Assembly: GCA_902635895.1 (NCBI GenBank) | Contig: CACPPV010000006.1 | Location: 1 to 64,000, forward strand | From: an uncultured Bacteroidota bacterium | GTDB lineage: Bacteria > Bacteroidota > Bacteroidia > Flavobacteriales > Flavobacteriaceae | Direction of reading: 5' to 3' | Length of the DNA: 64,000 nt | In this document: positions 36,701 to 44,777 of the stretch, piece by piece | Numbering within the stretch: the first letter of the stretch is position 1 | Layout: the number at the start of each line of letters is the position of its first letter | The notes under the pieces: model-generated | Databases searched by the model: none | The model's input: only the letters and a program-made list of their open reading frames with translations | What the model was told of the DNA's origin: nothing | Position numbers and translations under genes: made by a program

Positions 36701-37971
36701 GGATGAGCGATGTAAGAGTTACTGATCTTGATATGAGAGACGATTACAAAGTTTTTGCGTCAACCTATGGAAGAGGAGTTTTTTCTTCATATTTTTCATC
36801 AGATGGCCCATTACTTCAGTTAAGCGTTCCTGAACCTAGCTTAAAAATAAATCAAGGCGAAACTGGTTCATTTAATGTGAAATTTAGAGTTTTTTCTAAC
36901 TATGATTTTGAAACTACATTCTCAGTTGATGGGCTTCCACTTGATACTGAATTAAATTATGACCCATCTAACCCGATTATTATTAATACTGATGGTGAGT
37001 TAACCTTTAATTTAACCATAAACGACACAGTTGAAGCTAAAATTTATCCTCTTACAATTAACGCTACAGCAGCTGGACAAACAATAGAATCGGTTGGTAT
37101 TGAGCTGGAAATCCTTTCAAACGATTACGACAATGATGGTATAAAAAATTCAGAAGACAATTGTGAAAATACAGCAAACCCAGGTCAAGAAGACTTTGAT
37201 GGAGATGGAATTGGAGATGTTTGTGATCCTAGTCCAGTTGCCAATGATACTTTTACTTTGTTTTATACAGACGAAGTATGTAGGTCTTCAAACAATGGAG
37301 TTATAGATTTAACTATAAAGGGAGAATGGGGAGAATTTCCTTTTACAGTTGATGTGACTAGCAATGTAAGTGGGTTTTCATTTGATCCATTAATTATTCA
37401 AGATTCAAATTGGAATTTATCAGATCTAAAAGCTGGACTTTATGAAGTATGTTTAACAAACGGCTTGTTTCCAAACTTTAAACAATGCTATAACTTAAAT
37501 ATAAAAGAACCAATTGATCTTTCTGTTCTGGCTGGAGTTAATAGAGACAACAGACAAATTAATTTGAACTTAAGCGGAAGTTCTAGTTATAATATTTTGT
37601 TTAATGGTTTAAATTTTAAAACATCTAGTAGTGAACTAAATCTTGATCTTAAGCCTGGTGTTAACACAATCAAAGTTTCTACAAATTTAGAATGTCAAGG
37701 AGTATTTGAAGAAACAATTTTTATTTCTGAAGAGATTTTATTATCACCAAATCCGACAAGTAACGAAAGTAAACTATGGGTTGGAGGAAATGACAACGAC
37801 ATTAATATGACATTATTTGATGTGACTGGTAGAATCATTTGGACAAAAGAAGACAAAGTTCCATACACAAGATCTTTAAATGTTCCATTTATTGATATAA
37901 AATCAGGAATTTACATCTTACAAGTAGAATCTGAAACAGTTAACAAATCAATTAAAGTAATTAAAGAATAA
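33718..37971 (+). CDS. Large T9SS-secreted protein with sortilin-like repeats and PA domain
   Basis: A 1417-residue exported protein starting at TTG. A hydrophobic signal segment (about residues 5-20) is followed by beta-propeller (sortilin/BNR-like) repeats, interrupted at about 245-390 by a protease-associated (PA) domain (KDNIAFIERGDCSFISKVQKA). The propeller resumes to about 1040, then an Ig-like region and a calcium-binding thrombospondin type 3 stretch at about 1136-1171 (DYDNDGIKNSEDNCEN, DFDGDGIGDVCD). The last 75 residues (ILLSPNPTSNESKLWVGG to the end) form a type A T9SS sorting domain. No protease catalytic site is visible. It overlaps the next gene by one base and is probably surface-attached or released. 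Confidence 0.87.
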   Translation: MKKLHKISIFLTFLLLIGIYNSKDLIIDFKRSVHLENLKNSPVKQTYKLSKTERKKINLPPNQYQEKMWELSMNPMTGKPDIDDLFEIQYKLKESNEFDVRAFTVPGESEEMKWISRGPYNVGGRTKGLMFDPNDESDETVFAGGVSGGLFKNSNISNVNSEWVHVTSGIPDNIPVSSIVFDPNDKKTFYVGTGESYTGAEALGNGLWKSSDGGITWNNVFGGKSKTQKVYRSKGNFIKVTNRDLGPYSYIGAAFGPSLTSDAITGDLILANDNDDTGDVSDGIGGSIYDACQSLINGSEIKDNIAFIERGDCSFISKVQKAQDAGAIAVIVVNRNDGSQTNWTSGPITMGGTDGAQNIKIPSVMISATYANQLKNAINQGSVKVSMALEYLASEGRTVSPGIFYINDVIVRDNDGKSEVIIAAGVSSHRDNSNHLFGVDDYGIWKSTDKGGSWDKIPFQIDGSVYSYQPMDLELAPDNKLWVSTTRNHRGSGGGSILVANTDISAFELKHTITYNDGADLARRTELEIASNGDIYALAAENPVTIIKSTNEFASAPVPLVLPNDDDGNIDADDFTRGQSFYDLLIDSDPNNPQSIYAGGIDLFKSTSAGENATANPWNQFTHWYNGFGYVYAHADQHNMAFGNYDSSKKVFGNDGGVYYSKTTGTAEEISSRNSNFVTTQFYTLGVAPSEMFKDLDKQISGNDLSDWREKTKRVRGMTDVFISGAQDNGTQFQSDNLDRITTSIDVSGGDGAASMFSQNISKPYFITNYVYNNYVEAYDFLTNDFYRINSESGSNGDFINVQALDSNYGIIYSNYTGSNYEIISYYGWDNFAAEDKRTNAPSRILSNPQLTSNISALTVSPHTTESSTLMVGLEDGSVIKVENANTSNPTYTNLTGRNFLGSVSDIEFGLTENEIFVTFHNYSVVNIFYSKDGGKTWENKEGDEDNGGLPNLPVRSILQNPIVLSEVIVGTDLGVWYTKNFFDSSPTWNSAFNGMSDVRVTDLDMRDDYKVFASTYGRGVFSSYFSSDGPLLQLSVPEPSLKINQGETGSFNVKFRVFSNYDFETTFSVDGLPLDTELNYDPSNPIIINTDGELTFNLTINDTVEAKIYPLTINATAAGQTIESVGIELEILSNDYDNDGIKNSEDNCENTANPGQEDFDGDGIGDVCDPSPVANDTFTLFYTDEVCRSSNNGVIDLTIKGEWGEFPFTVDVTSNVSGFSFDPLIIQDSNWNLSDLKAGLYEVCLTNGLFPNFKQCYNLNIKEPIDLSVLAGVNRDNRQINLNLSGSSSYNILFNGLNFKTSSSELNLDLKPGVNTIKVSTNLECQGVFEETIFISEEILLSPNPTSNESKLWVGGNDNDINMTLFDVTGRIIWTKEDKVPYTRSLNVPFIDIKSGIYILQVESETVNKSIKVIKE

Positions 37972-38678
37972 TGAAAAAAATACTTTTTACATCGATATAT
38001 CTTTTAAGTCTAATTATGATTTCGTGCGGGGGGGGCGGAGATGATAATGGTGGAGGCGGAAATGGAGGACCAGTTGACCCACCTCCAACACCTCAAAAAC
38101 CTCAAAAAGCTGTTTTAAGTAAACCCGAGAATAATACTGAATGCTTAGAAGTTGATGCTGTCAAATTTGAGTGGAATACAGCACAAAATACGACCTCATA
38201 CACTCTTAACGTAAAAAACTTAACTACAAATGAAATTAGCACTACTACTACTGGTAATACAAGTGCAGATATAACATTAGAAAAAGGATTTCCTTATTCA
38301 TGGCAAATTATTTCAACTAATAGTACGAGTTTTGTAGCTGAGAGTGATAAATGGAAATTTTACTTATCTGGAGAACCTTTAAAAAATCATGCTCCTTTCC
38401 CTGCTGAAATTGTGGCTCCTTCACCTGGTGCATCAGTAAATACTGGGTCAATTCAATTATCCTGGACATTTTCTGATATAGACAGTAGTGATACCCATAG
38501 TTTTGATTTATATATTGATAAGGAAGATGCATCAACTTTATTAGCTAGGAACTGGGGAGCTACAAAAAGAACCATTTCATTAACTGATCCCGGCACTTAT
38601 TATTGGAGAATAGTTACTAAAGATAATCACGGAGCTTCGTCTGATTCTGGTATTTCAAGTTTTATAGTTTTAGAATAA
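37971..38678 (+). CDS. Fibronectin III-like surface lipoprotein
   Basis: A 235-residue lipoprotein: the signal peptide ends in MISC, then a flexible Gly/Asp/Pro linker (GGGGDDNGGGGNGGPVDPPP). Two beta-sandwich modules follow. The first (about 48-130) has EWNTAQNTTSYTLNVKN and YSWQIIS, and the second (about 140-235) has LSWTFSDIDSSDTHSFDLYID and YYWRIVTKDNHGASSDS. Both resemble fibronectin III-like domains. Its ATG overlaps the stop of the T9SS protein gene, so it is probably a cell-surface partner of that protein. Specific function unknown. Confidence 0.82.
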   Translation: MKKILFTSIYLLSLIMISCGGGGDDNGGGGNGGPVDPPPTPQKPQKAVLSKPENNTECLEVDAVKFEWNTAQNTTSYTLNVKNLTTNEISTTTTGNTSADITLEKGFPYSWQIISTNSTSFVAESDKWKFYLSGEPLKNHAPFPAEIVAPSPGASVNTGSIQLSWTFSDIDSSDTHSFDLYIDKEDASTLLARNWGATKRTISLTDPGTYYWRIVTKDNHGASSDSGISSFIVLE

Positions 38679-38680
38679 AC

Positions 38681-39703
38681 CTATAGCTTAGAAATTAAAA
38701 AATCAATTTCATCTGTCGTATTATAGAAATTAAAACTAAGTCTCAAACCTACGCCTCTTTTTGAGCAAATAATTTTGTGTTTTAAAAGTTTGTTATGGAT
38801 TTTATCGTTTCCTTTAATATTGAAAATATTAGAATGTTTTTTTCTTTTCCCCACTTTATCACTTAAAAGATTTTTTTCTTCAAATCTCTTTCTAGCATAG
38901 GTTGACAAAACATTAATTTTATTTTCAATTTTTTTAATTCCATATTTAGATAAATTGTTTAAAGAAAAAGATAAACTACCAAAACTTAGTGTATCCAAAT
39001 GTCCAGGCTCAAATAAATCGAATAAATCATCAACATTTAAATTTGCATTGAAATGTTTTAAAGAAATAGATTTATTGAAAGAAACAAATCCATTCCCATA
39101 TCCTCCAAGCATCCACTTATAGCCACTTGAAGCTATAACATCAATTTCAGATTTACTGAAGTCAAAAAATTTCGTACCAAAATATTGAGTTCCATCTGCT
39201 ACAAAAAGAATATTTGGGAATTTTTCTTTTATTTTTTTAATAAAGTCAAGATCAATCAATAAGCCATCGATATATTGGACTATTGAAAAAACAAAAACCG
39301 TTGGATTATTTTCATTAATTCCATTAATAATTTGATTTTCTAAATCCCAAGAATTATCGATAAAAAAATGATCGAAACCAGAAGATATAATTTGTTTTGT
39401 AATACTTGGATAATCGCCGCTTATCATCATCACTTTGGAACTCTTTTTTATAATTTTTAGCAAACAATTAAATCCTGCTGAAAAGTTTTGTGTCAAATAT
39501 GTTCTGGAATTTGGAGAATTAAAAAAACTATTAATTTCAAATCTGGTTTTATCAAAAAGTTCGTCGTGATTAATTCTGAATTGACTACCTTGAAATAAAA
39601 AAAGATCTTCATGATCTTTTCTCCATTTCAACAATTCATCATACATTAATCCTGAGCGTGCTGTGTCAAAGTATATTTTATTTTCTAAAGCTGGAAAATT
39701 CAT
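38681..39703 (-). CDS. Class V aminotransferase-fold PLP enzyme
   Basis: A 340-residue fold-type I PLP protein of the cysteine desulfurase/serine-pyruvate aminotransferase group. The PLP lysine is in ASSGYKWMLGGYGNGFV near residue 197, with DGTQYFGTKFFDFS before it and YFDTARSGLMYDELLKW at the N-terminus. No active-site cysteine of the IscS/SufS type is obvious near residue 320, so a desulfurase role is doubtful. It may act as an isopenicillin epimerase-like or other PLP enzyme. It converges on the lipoprotein gene with a 2-base gap and stands alone. Confidence 0.8.
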   Translation of the reverse strand: MNFPALENKIYFDTARSGLMYDELLKWRKDHEDLFLFQGSQFRINHDELFDKTRFEINSFFNSPNSRTYLTQNFSAGFNCLLKIIKKSSKVMMISGDYPSITKQIISSGFDHFFIDNSWDLENQIINGINENNPTVFVFSIVQYIDGLLIDLDFIKKIKEKFPNILFVADGTQYFGTKFFDFSKSEIDVIASSGYKWMLGGYGNGFVSFNKSISLKHFNANLNVDDLFDLFEPGHLDTLSFGSLSFSLNNLSKYGIKKIENKINVLSTYARKRFEEKNLLSDKVGKRKKHSNIFNIKGNDKIHNKLLKHKIICSKRGVGLRLSFNFYNTTDEIDFLISKL

Positions 39704-39733
39704 TTAATAAATAAAAATTATGATTTAAAAGAG

Positions 39734-39741
39734 TATTTTTG
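39734..39741 (+). promoter_or_regulatory. Candidate -7 element of the 2TM-DHFR gene
   Basis: TATTTTTG, an exact TAnnTTTG match, 17 bases before the ATG at 39759. Confidence 0.45.
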
Positions 39742-39758
39742 AATCTGATTTAAAAATT

Positions 39759-40661
39759 ATGCTATTTAAAAATAAGAATAGTTCAAATATAAATGAGGAT
39801 CAATTAGCTTTAATTGAATATGCTCAAGCTCGAATAAAATCAAAAAAGAAATTATTTTACCATTTTTCCTTTTTTATCATTGGGTCTATAACGTCTCTAC
39901 TGGCTAACCTAGTTTTTGACTATAAATCAGAACTAACCTTTCTTGAATATTCATGGTCTTATTGGTTATGTTCTTTATGGTTACTATTACTCCTTTTCCA
40001 TCTTTTTAATGTTTATGTTAAAAATAAATTTATTGGTAAAAAATGGGAAAAAGAACAATTAAAAAAATTAGTTGAAAAACAACAAATAAAAATTTCAGAA
40101 ATAAAAGCTGAATTAGAAAAAGAGGCTAGAATTATAGCCGAATCTGAACTATATTCTCAAAAAAATCCAAAAAGCTTAGTGACTTTAATTGCTGCTGCTA
40201 GTGAAAACAATGTTATTGGAAAAGACAATAAACTTATTTGGCACTTAAGTGATGACTTAAAACATTTTAAAGACTTAACCAAAGGACATTTCGTTATTAT
40301 GGGAAGAAAAACTTTCGAATCAATGCCTAAAGCTTTGCCTAATAGAACAAATGTTGTAATTACTAGAAAACTAGACTATAAAGCAGAAAATGCAATTGTA
40401 GTTAATTCATTAGAACAGGCTTTATTAGAAGCAAAAAGTGATAAACAGCCTTTTATTATTGGAGGAGGAGAAATATATAAACTAGCAATTGAAAATACTG
40501 ACAGAATAGAACTAACTAGGGTTCATACAACTATTGAAGGTGATGCATTTTTCCCAGAAATCAACACCAATCTATGGCAAGAAGTTAGTTCAGAAAAAAG
40601 ATTCAAAGATGACAAAAACGAATACGATTTTACATTTTACAGATACAATAAAATAAAATAA
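39759..40661 (+). CDS. 2TM-domain / dihydrofolate reductase fusion
   Basis: A 300-residue fusion. Residues about 17-100 are a 2TM domain with two membrane helices (about 33-52 and 66-84) and the cytoplasmic motif KNKFIGKKWEKEQLKKL. A charged helix of about 30 residues follows. Residues 141-300 form a complete dihydrofolate reductase (VTLIAAASENNVIGKDNKLIW, LSDDLKHFK with the active-site Asp, FVIMGRKTFESMP, IIGGGEIYKLA). DHFR makes tetrahydrofolate for ThyA and one-carbon metabolism. The fusion should anchor it at the inner membrane. A GTG codon at 40179-40181 sits exactly where a free-standing DHFR would start. Confidence 0.9.
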   Translation: MLFKNKNSSNINEDQLALIEYAQARIKSKKKLFYHFSFFIIGSITSLLANLVFDYKSELTFLEYSWSYWLCSLWLLLLLFHLFNVYVKNKFIGKKWEKEQLKKLVEKQQIKISEIKAELEKEARIIAESELYSQKNPKSLVTLIAAASENNVIGKDNKLIWHLSDDLKHFKDLTKGHFVIMGRKTFESMPKALPNRTNVVITRKLDYKAENAIVVNSLEQALLEAKSDKQPFIIGGGEIYKLAIENTDRIELTRVHTTIEGDAFFPEINTNLWQEVSSEKRFKDDKNEYDFTFYRYNKIK

Positions 40662-40666
40662 AATAG

Positions 40667-41548
40667 ATGAAAGGATATATTTTTCCAGGACAAGGGTCAC
40701 AATTCACTGGGATGTGTCAAGATTTATACTTGAAATATGATGAATTAAAACCTATTTTTAAAACATCCGAAAAAATTCTTGGATTTGACATTTCAAAAAT
40801 TATGTTTGAGGGTTCCAAAGAAGAATTAACTCAAACTAAAGTTACTCAGCCAGCCATATTTATACATTCTATGGCTATAATAAAAATACTAGGAGAGTCT
40901 TTTAAACCAAATTTAGTAGCTGGACATTCCTTGGGAGAATTTTCAGCTTTAGTTGCCTCTGGTGCTTTAAACTTTGAGGACGGTTTAAAGTTAGTTTCTA
41001 TTCGAGCAAAAGCGATGCAAAAATCATGTGAAAAAACCAATGGAACTATGGCCGCTATTTTAGGTCTAGAAAATAAAATTATTGAAGATATTTGCCAAGA
41101 AACTAATGGGATAGTCGTTGCAGCGAATTATAACTGTCCAGGTCAAGTAGTTATTTCTGGTGAAGTTGATGCGGTTAAAAATGCTTGTGAAAAATTGAGT
41201 AGTGCTGGAGCTAGAAGAGCTTTAGTATTAACTGTTGGAGGAGCTTTTCACTCTGAATTAATGACTGATGCAAAAAAAGAACTTTCTTCTGCAATAAATC
41301 AAACTGTATTTAATCAGCCATCATGCCCTATTTATCAAAATGTAAATGGACGTCCTGAATTATCGGTTGAAAAAATTAAAGAAAACCTTATAGCTCAACT
41401 AACCTCTCCAGTTAAGTGGACTCAAAGTGTAAACAAAATGATTCAAGATGGTTGTAATAACTTTATTGAAATTGGTCCAGGAAAAGTTTTGCAGGGCCTT
41501 GTAAGGAAAATAAATAGAGAATCAGAAGTTAGCTCGCCTAATCTTTGA
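40667..41548 (+). CDS. fabD: Malonyl-CoA-acyl carrier protein transacylase
   Basis: Loads malonate onto acyl carrier protein for fatty-acid synthesis. The 293 residues show FPGQGSQFTGMCQDLY at the start, the catalytic serine in AGHSLGEFSALVASGAL near residue 85, the substrate-binding Arg in SIRAKAMQKSCE near 110 and the catalytic His in GGAFHSELM near 195. It starts 5 bases after the DHFR fusion gene and its end overlaps the convergent DegT gene by 11 bases. Confidence 0.95.
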   Translation: MKGYIFPGQGSQFTGMCQDLYLKYDELKPIFKTSEKILGFDISKIMFEGSKEELTQTKVTQPAIFIHSMAIIKILGESFKPNLVAGHSLGEFSALVASGALNFEDGLKLVSIRAKAMQKSCEKTNGTMAAILGLENKIIEDICQETNGIVVAANYNCPGQVVISGEVDAVKNACEKLSSAGARRALVLTVGGAFHSELMTDAKKELSSAINQTVFNQPSCPIYQNVNGRPELSVEKIKENLIAQLTSPVKWTQSVNKMIQDGCNNFIEIGPGKVLQGLVRKINRESEVSSPNL

Positions 41549-42659
41549 AAAAACAATTAATTTTTTCAGAAATAAAGTCAATTTGATCGTCCTGAAGTTC
41601 AGAGTGCATTGGAAGAGAAATTACTTGCTTAGACATCATAATTGATATTTTAAAATTTTCCTCATTATATCTGTCGTCACTATAAGCTTTCTGTTTATGA
41701 AGAGGAATTGGATAATATATTCCATGTGGTATACCGTTATCATTTAGATAGTTCGATAGTTCATCTCTTTTATTATTTAACACTCTTAAAGTATACTGAT
41801 GAAAAACATGGGATTGACAATTATCATAAACAATGGGAGTTTTTAAATTTTTATTATCCTTAAATCTGATCGAATATTTTATTGCGGCTTCTTTTCTTCT
41901 CTCATTGTAAAAATCAAGTAAAGGAAGTTTAGCTCTAAGAACAGCTGCCTGAACACTATCTAATCTTGAATTAACTCCCACTACATCATGATGGTATCTC
42001 TTATACATTCCATGATTAACAATTCCTCTTATAATGTGAGCTATGCTGTCATCATTTGTGAATATCGCACCACCGTCACCATAACAACCTAGATTTTTTG
42101 ATGGAAAAAAAGATGTAGTTCCAATATCGCCAATAGTACCAGATTTTTGATTTGTTTTATATGTAGCTCCAATTGCTTGAGCATTATCTTCAATAACTTT
42201 TAAATTATGATTTTTTGCAATCTTAATTACCTCTTCCATGTTCGCTATTTGTCCAAATAAATGAACTGGAATTATTGCTTTAGTTTTTGGAGTAATTGAT
42301 TTTAAAATTTCTTCACAATTAATATTAAAAGTATTTTCTTCAATATCTACAAGTACAGGCTTTAACTGTAATAAAGCAATAACCTCAACTGTAGCTGCAA
42401 AAGTAAAATCAGAAGTTATAATTTCATCACCTGGTTTTAAGCCTAAACTCATTAATGCAATTTGAAGAGCATCAGTTCCATTGGCACAAGGAATTACATG
42501 TTTTACATTTAAATATTTTTCTAAATCAGATTGAAACTCTTTAACTGTTGGACCATTAATAAATGTCCCTCTTTTAAAAATATCTAATACTGTAGAATCA
42601 ACTTGATCTTTAATAAACTCATATTGAGTTTGTAAATCGACCATTTGAAGTTTTTTCAT
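41538..42659 (-). CDS. DegT/DnrJ/EryC1/StrS-family sugar aminotransferase
   Basis: A 373-residue PLP aminotransferase acting on keto-sugar nucleotides. The PLP lysine lies in TTSFFPSKNLGCYGDGGAIFT near residue 186. The N-terminal MVDLQTQYEFIKDQVD and the region HVIPCANGTDALQIALMSLGLKPGDEI near 55 are characteristic. A role in making an amino sugar for lipopolysaccharide or capsule fits its neighbours waaA and lpxB. The sugar substrate cannot be told. Confidence 0.9.
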   Translation of the reverse strand: MKKLQMVDLQTQYEFIKDQVDSTVLDIFKRGTFINGPTVKEFQSDLEKYLNVKHVIPCANGTDALQIALMSLGLKPGDEIITSDFTFAATVEVIALLQLKPVLVDIEENTFNINCEEILKSITPKTKAIIPVHLFGQIANMEEVIKIAKNHNLKVIEDNAQAIGATYKTNQKSGTIGDIGTTSFFPSKNLGCYGDGGAIFTNDDSIAHIIRGIVNHGMYKRYHHDVVGVNSRLDSVQAAVLRAKLPLLDFYNERRKEAAIKYSIRFKDNKNLKTPIVYDNCQSHVFHQYTLRVLNNKRDELSNYLNDNGIPHGIYYPIPLHKQKAYSDDRYNEENFKISIMMSKQVISLPMHSELQDDQIDFISEKINCFFKD

Positions 42660-42675
42660 CTAATAAAAATTTACG

Positions 42676-42704
42676 CAAAAGTAATGAAATAGAAATTGTT
42701 TCAA
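42676..42704 (-). promoter_or_regulatory. Promoter of the DegT aminotransferase gene
   Basis: The minus strand reads (A)TTG at 42704-42702, 18 bases, then TACTTTTG (42683-42676), followed 16 bases later by the ATG at 42659. Confidence 0.6.
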
Positions 42705-42771
42705 TAATCAATTTATGTCTTCTAAATAATTAGAAATATTATTAATAAGTAACTTTAGCACACATAATTAG

Positions 42772-42779
42772 TATTTTTG
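42772..42779 (+). promoter_or_regulatory. Promoter -7 element of waaA, nearly leaderless
   Basis: TATTTTTG ends 6 bases before the waaA ATG at 42786. Its last three bases are the TTG of a longer but spurious reading frame start, which argues for the ATG. Confidence 0.5.
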
Positions 42780-42785
42780 CATCTA

Positions 42786-44030
42786 ATGATTACTTTATAT
42801 AATATTTTAATTTTTAAAACCACTGTTTTATTATTCTTTTTAAAATTTTTTAATAAAAAAATTAGAGTCTTTGTTGATCAAAGAAAAAATGTTTTAAACA
42901 CATTAGAAAAAAACATTTCAAAATCAGAAAAATACATCTGGATACATGTTGCTTCACTAGGAGAATATGAACAAGGTCTTCCTGTTTTCAAAGAATTAAA
43001 AAAAATATATAAAGACCATAAAATTTTACTGTCTTTTTTTTCATCCTCAGGATATGAAGTAAAAAAAAATAATAAAATAGCAGATTTGACTGTTTATCTT
43101 CCACTTGACAACTATTTTAATTCAAAAAAATTTATAAAAATAGTAAGTCCAAAAATGGCTTTTTTTGTAAAGTATGAGTTTTGGCCAAACTATCTAAGAA
43201 ATCTAAGTAAAAACAATATTCCAACTTATCTAATTGCTGGTCGATTTAGACAAAGTCATTGGTTTTTCAAATGGTATGGTAAAAGTTTTTTAAAGATGAT
43301 ATCGTCCTCATTCTCTCATTTTTTTGTTCAAAATAAAACCTCACTCGAACTATTAAAAAAATTTAAAATTTCAAATTCAAGTTTAATGGGTGATTCAAGA
43401 TTTGACAGAGTATATTCTTTGTTGAATCAAAACAACTTTATAAAAAATATAAGCGATTTTATTGATCAAAAGACTTGCTTTGTTGCTGGTAGTACTTGGT
43501 TTGAAGACGAGTCACTTATAATTGATTATTTGAAGTCTAATTCAACAGAAAATATACGTTGGATCATCGCTCCTCATCAAATAAATTCAAAAAAAATAAA
43601 AGAATTTCAAAATAGGCTTAACGTTAAAAGCGTTACCCTGTCCAATCTTGAAAACAACAATCCTAAAGACTACAAAATCTTAATTGTAGATTGTATTGGA
43701 TTATTAACTAAACTTTACAGTTATGCTAATATTTCATATGTTGGTGGAGCGATGGGGAAAACTGGTCTACATAATATTTTGGAACCCGCAATTTTTAAAT
43801 GCCCTATAGTCATTGGAAAAAATCACGATAAATTTCCTGAAGCCCAAGAAATGATCACTCGAAAGGGGTTAATTAGTGTTAAAAATAATCTTGATTTTAA
43901 CAATGCGGTAAATAAACTAATTAATGATAAAGAATTATGTTTAAAGATGGGAGAAAACAACTACAATTATATATTTGACAACCTAGGAGCTACAAAAAAT
44001 GTTGTTTCTTTTTTAAAACAAAATAAATGA
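42786..44030 (+). CDS. waaA: 3-deoxy-D-manno-octulosonic acid (Kdo) transferase
   Basis: Adds Kdo to the lipid A precursor at the inner membrane face. From the ATG at 42786 the product is 414 residues. An N-terminal membrane anchor (about residues 1-20) is followed by the Kdo-transferase domain with IWIHVASLGEYEQGLPV near 52, FFVKYEFWPNYLRNL near 124 and a second Rossmann half with YVGGAMGKTGLHNILEPAIFKCPIVIG near 320. The stop overlaps the next ATG by 3 bases (ATGA). It fits with lpxB two genes on, both in lipid A synthesis. Confidence 0.92.
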   Translation: MITLYNILIFKTTVLLFFLKFFNKKIRVFVDQRKNVLNTLEKNISKSEKYIWIHVASLGEYEQGLPVFKELKKIYKDHKILLSFFSSSGYEVKKNNKIADLTVYLPLDNYFNSKKFIKIVSPKMAFFVKYEFWPNYLRNLSKNNIPTYLIAGRFRQSHWFFKWYGKSFLKMISSSFSHFFVQNKTSLELLKKFKISNSSLMGDSRFDRVYSLLNQNNFIKNISDFIDQKTCFVAGSTWFEDESLIIDYLKSNSTENIRWIIAPHQINSKKIKEFQNRLNVKSVTLSNLENNNPKDYKILIVDCIGLLTKLYSYANISYVGGAMGKTGLHNILEPAIFKCPIVIGKNHDKFPEAQEMITRKGLISVKNNLDFNNAVNKLINDKELCLKMGENNYNYIFDNLGATKNVVSFLKQNK

Positions 44031-44731
44031 AAAACACTCTAATATTACTATTAACAATTTTTTCAATCTTTCTAAATGCTCAGAGTCCTGTAGGCGCTTG
44101 GGAAAGAATCCACAGCTCAGAAGATGGAACAGAGCTTAAAAGCATAGTAATTTTCTCAGAATCACATCAAAGTCTTAGTATTATTGAAAAGAATACAGGA
44201 AAACTTATTCATTCAAATGGAGGAAGCTGGAAATTAGAAGGTAATACAATGACTGAAGTTGTAGAGTTTGATACTGATAATCCTGAAAGAGTTGGAGAAT
44301 CTGTTGTTTTTGATATTAATATTAATGAAGAATTTTTAGAAATAGCAGGAACCGACATGAAGTTTTCTAGAATTGATAACGGTTCTCCTGGTGAATTGAA
44401 CGGAGCTTGGTTGATGTCTGCTAGATTTAGAAATGGTAAATTCCAAATAAGAGATACTAATAAATCTAGAAAAACAATGAAAATACTCTCTGGTTCAAAA
44501 TTTCAATGGATAGCATACGACCTTGATTCTAAAAAATTTATTGCAACTGGGGGTGGTTCATACACAACTATTAACGGAAAGTATTCTGAAAACATTGAAT
44601 ATTTTTCAAGAGATATTTCCAGAGTTGGAATTAAGCTTGAATTTGACTTTAATTTAAAAGACGGAAAATGGAATCATAAAGGATTTAGTAGTAAAGGAAA
44701 CCCAATTAATGAAATATGGATACAAAGATAA
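44027..44731 (+). CDS. Exported protein with an internal lipocalin-like duplication
   Basis: A 234-residue exported protein with a signal peptide ending near LNAQ. Two similar halves begin with GAW: GAWERIHSSEDGTELKSIV (residue 23 on) and GAWLMSARFRNGKFQIRD (about 126 on). Each continues through a GGSW/GGSYT turn and a segment with ERVG or SRVG before a final strand. This suggests a duplicated small beta-barrel, possibly lipocalin-like. I cannot name a function. Its ATG overlaps the waaA stop, so it may be an envelope protein expressed with lipopolysaccharide synthesis. Confidence 0.75.
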   Translation: MKNTLILLLTIFSIFLNAQSPVGAWERIHSSEDGTELKSIVIFSESHQSLSIIEKNTGKLIHSNGGSWKLEGNTMTEVVEFDTDNPERVGESVVFDININEEFLEIAGTDMKFSRIDNGSPGELNGAWLMSARFRNGKFQIRDTNKSRKTMKILSGSKFQWIAYDLDSKKFIATGGGSYTTINGKYSENIEYFSRDISRVGIKLEFDFNLKDGKWNHKGFSSKGNPINEIWIQR

Positions 44732-44777
44732 ATTAGAGAACCTCCAATAATTAAATTAATTTTACTTAAAACAAACT

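Noticed and set aside
42777-42785. TTG start three codons upstream for waaA
   Set aside because: The TTG is the end of an exact -7 promoter box. The ATG at 42786 is preferred.
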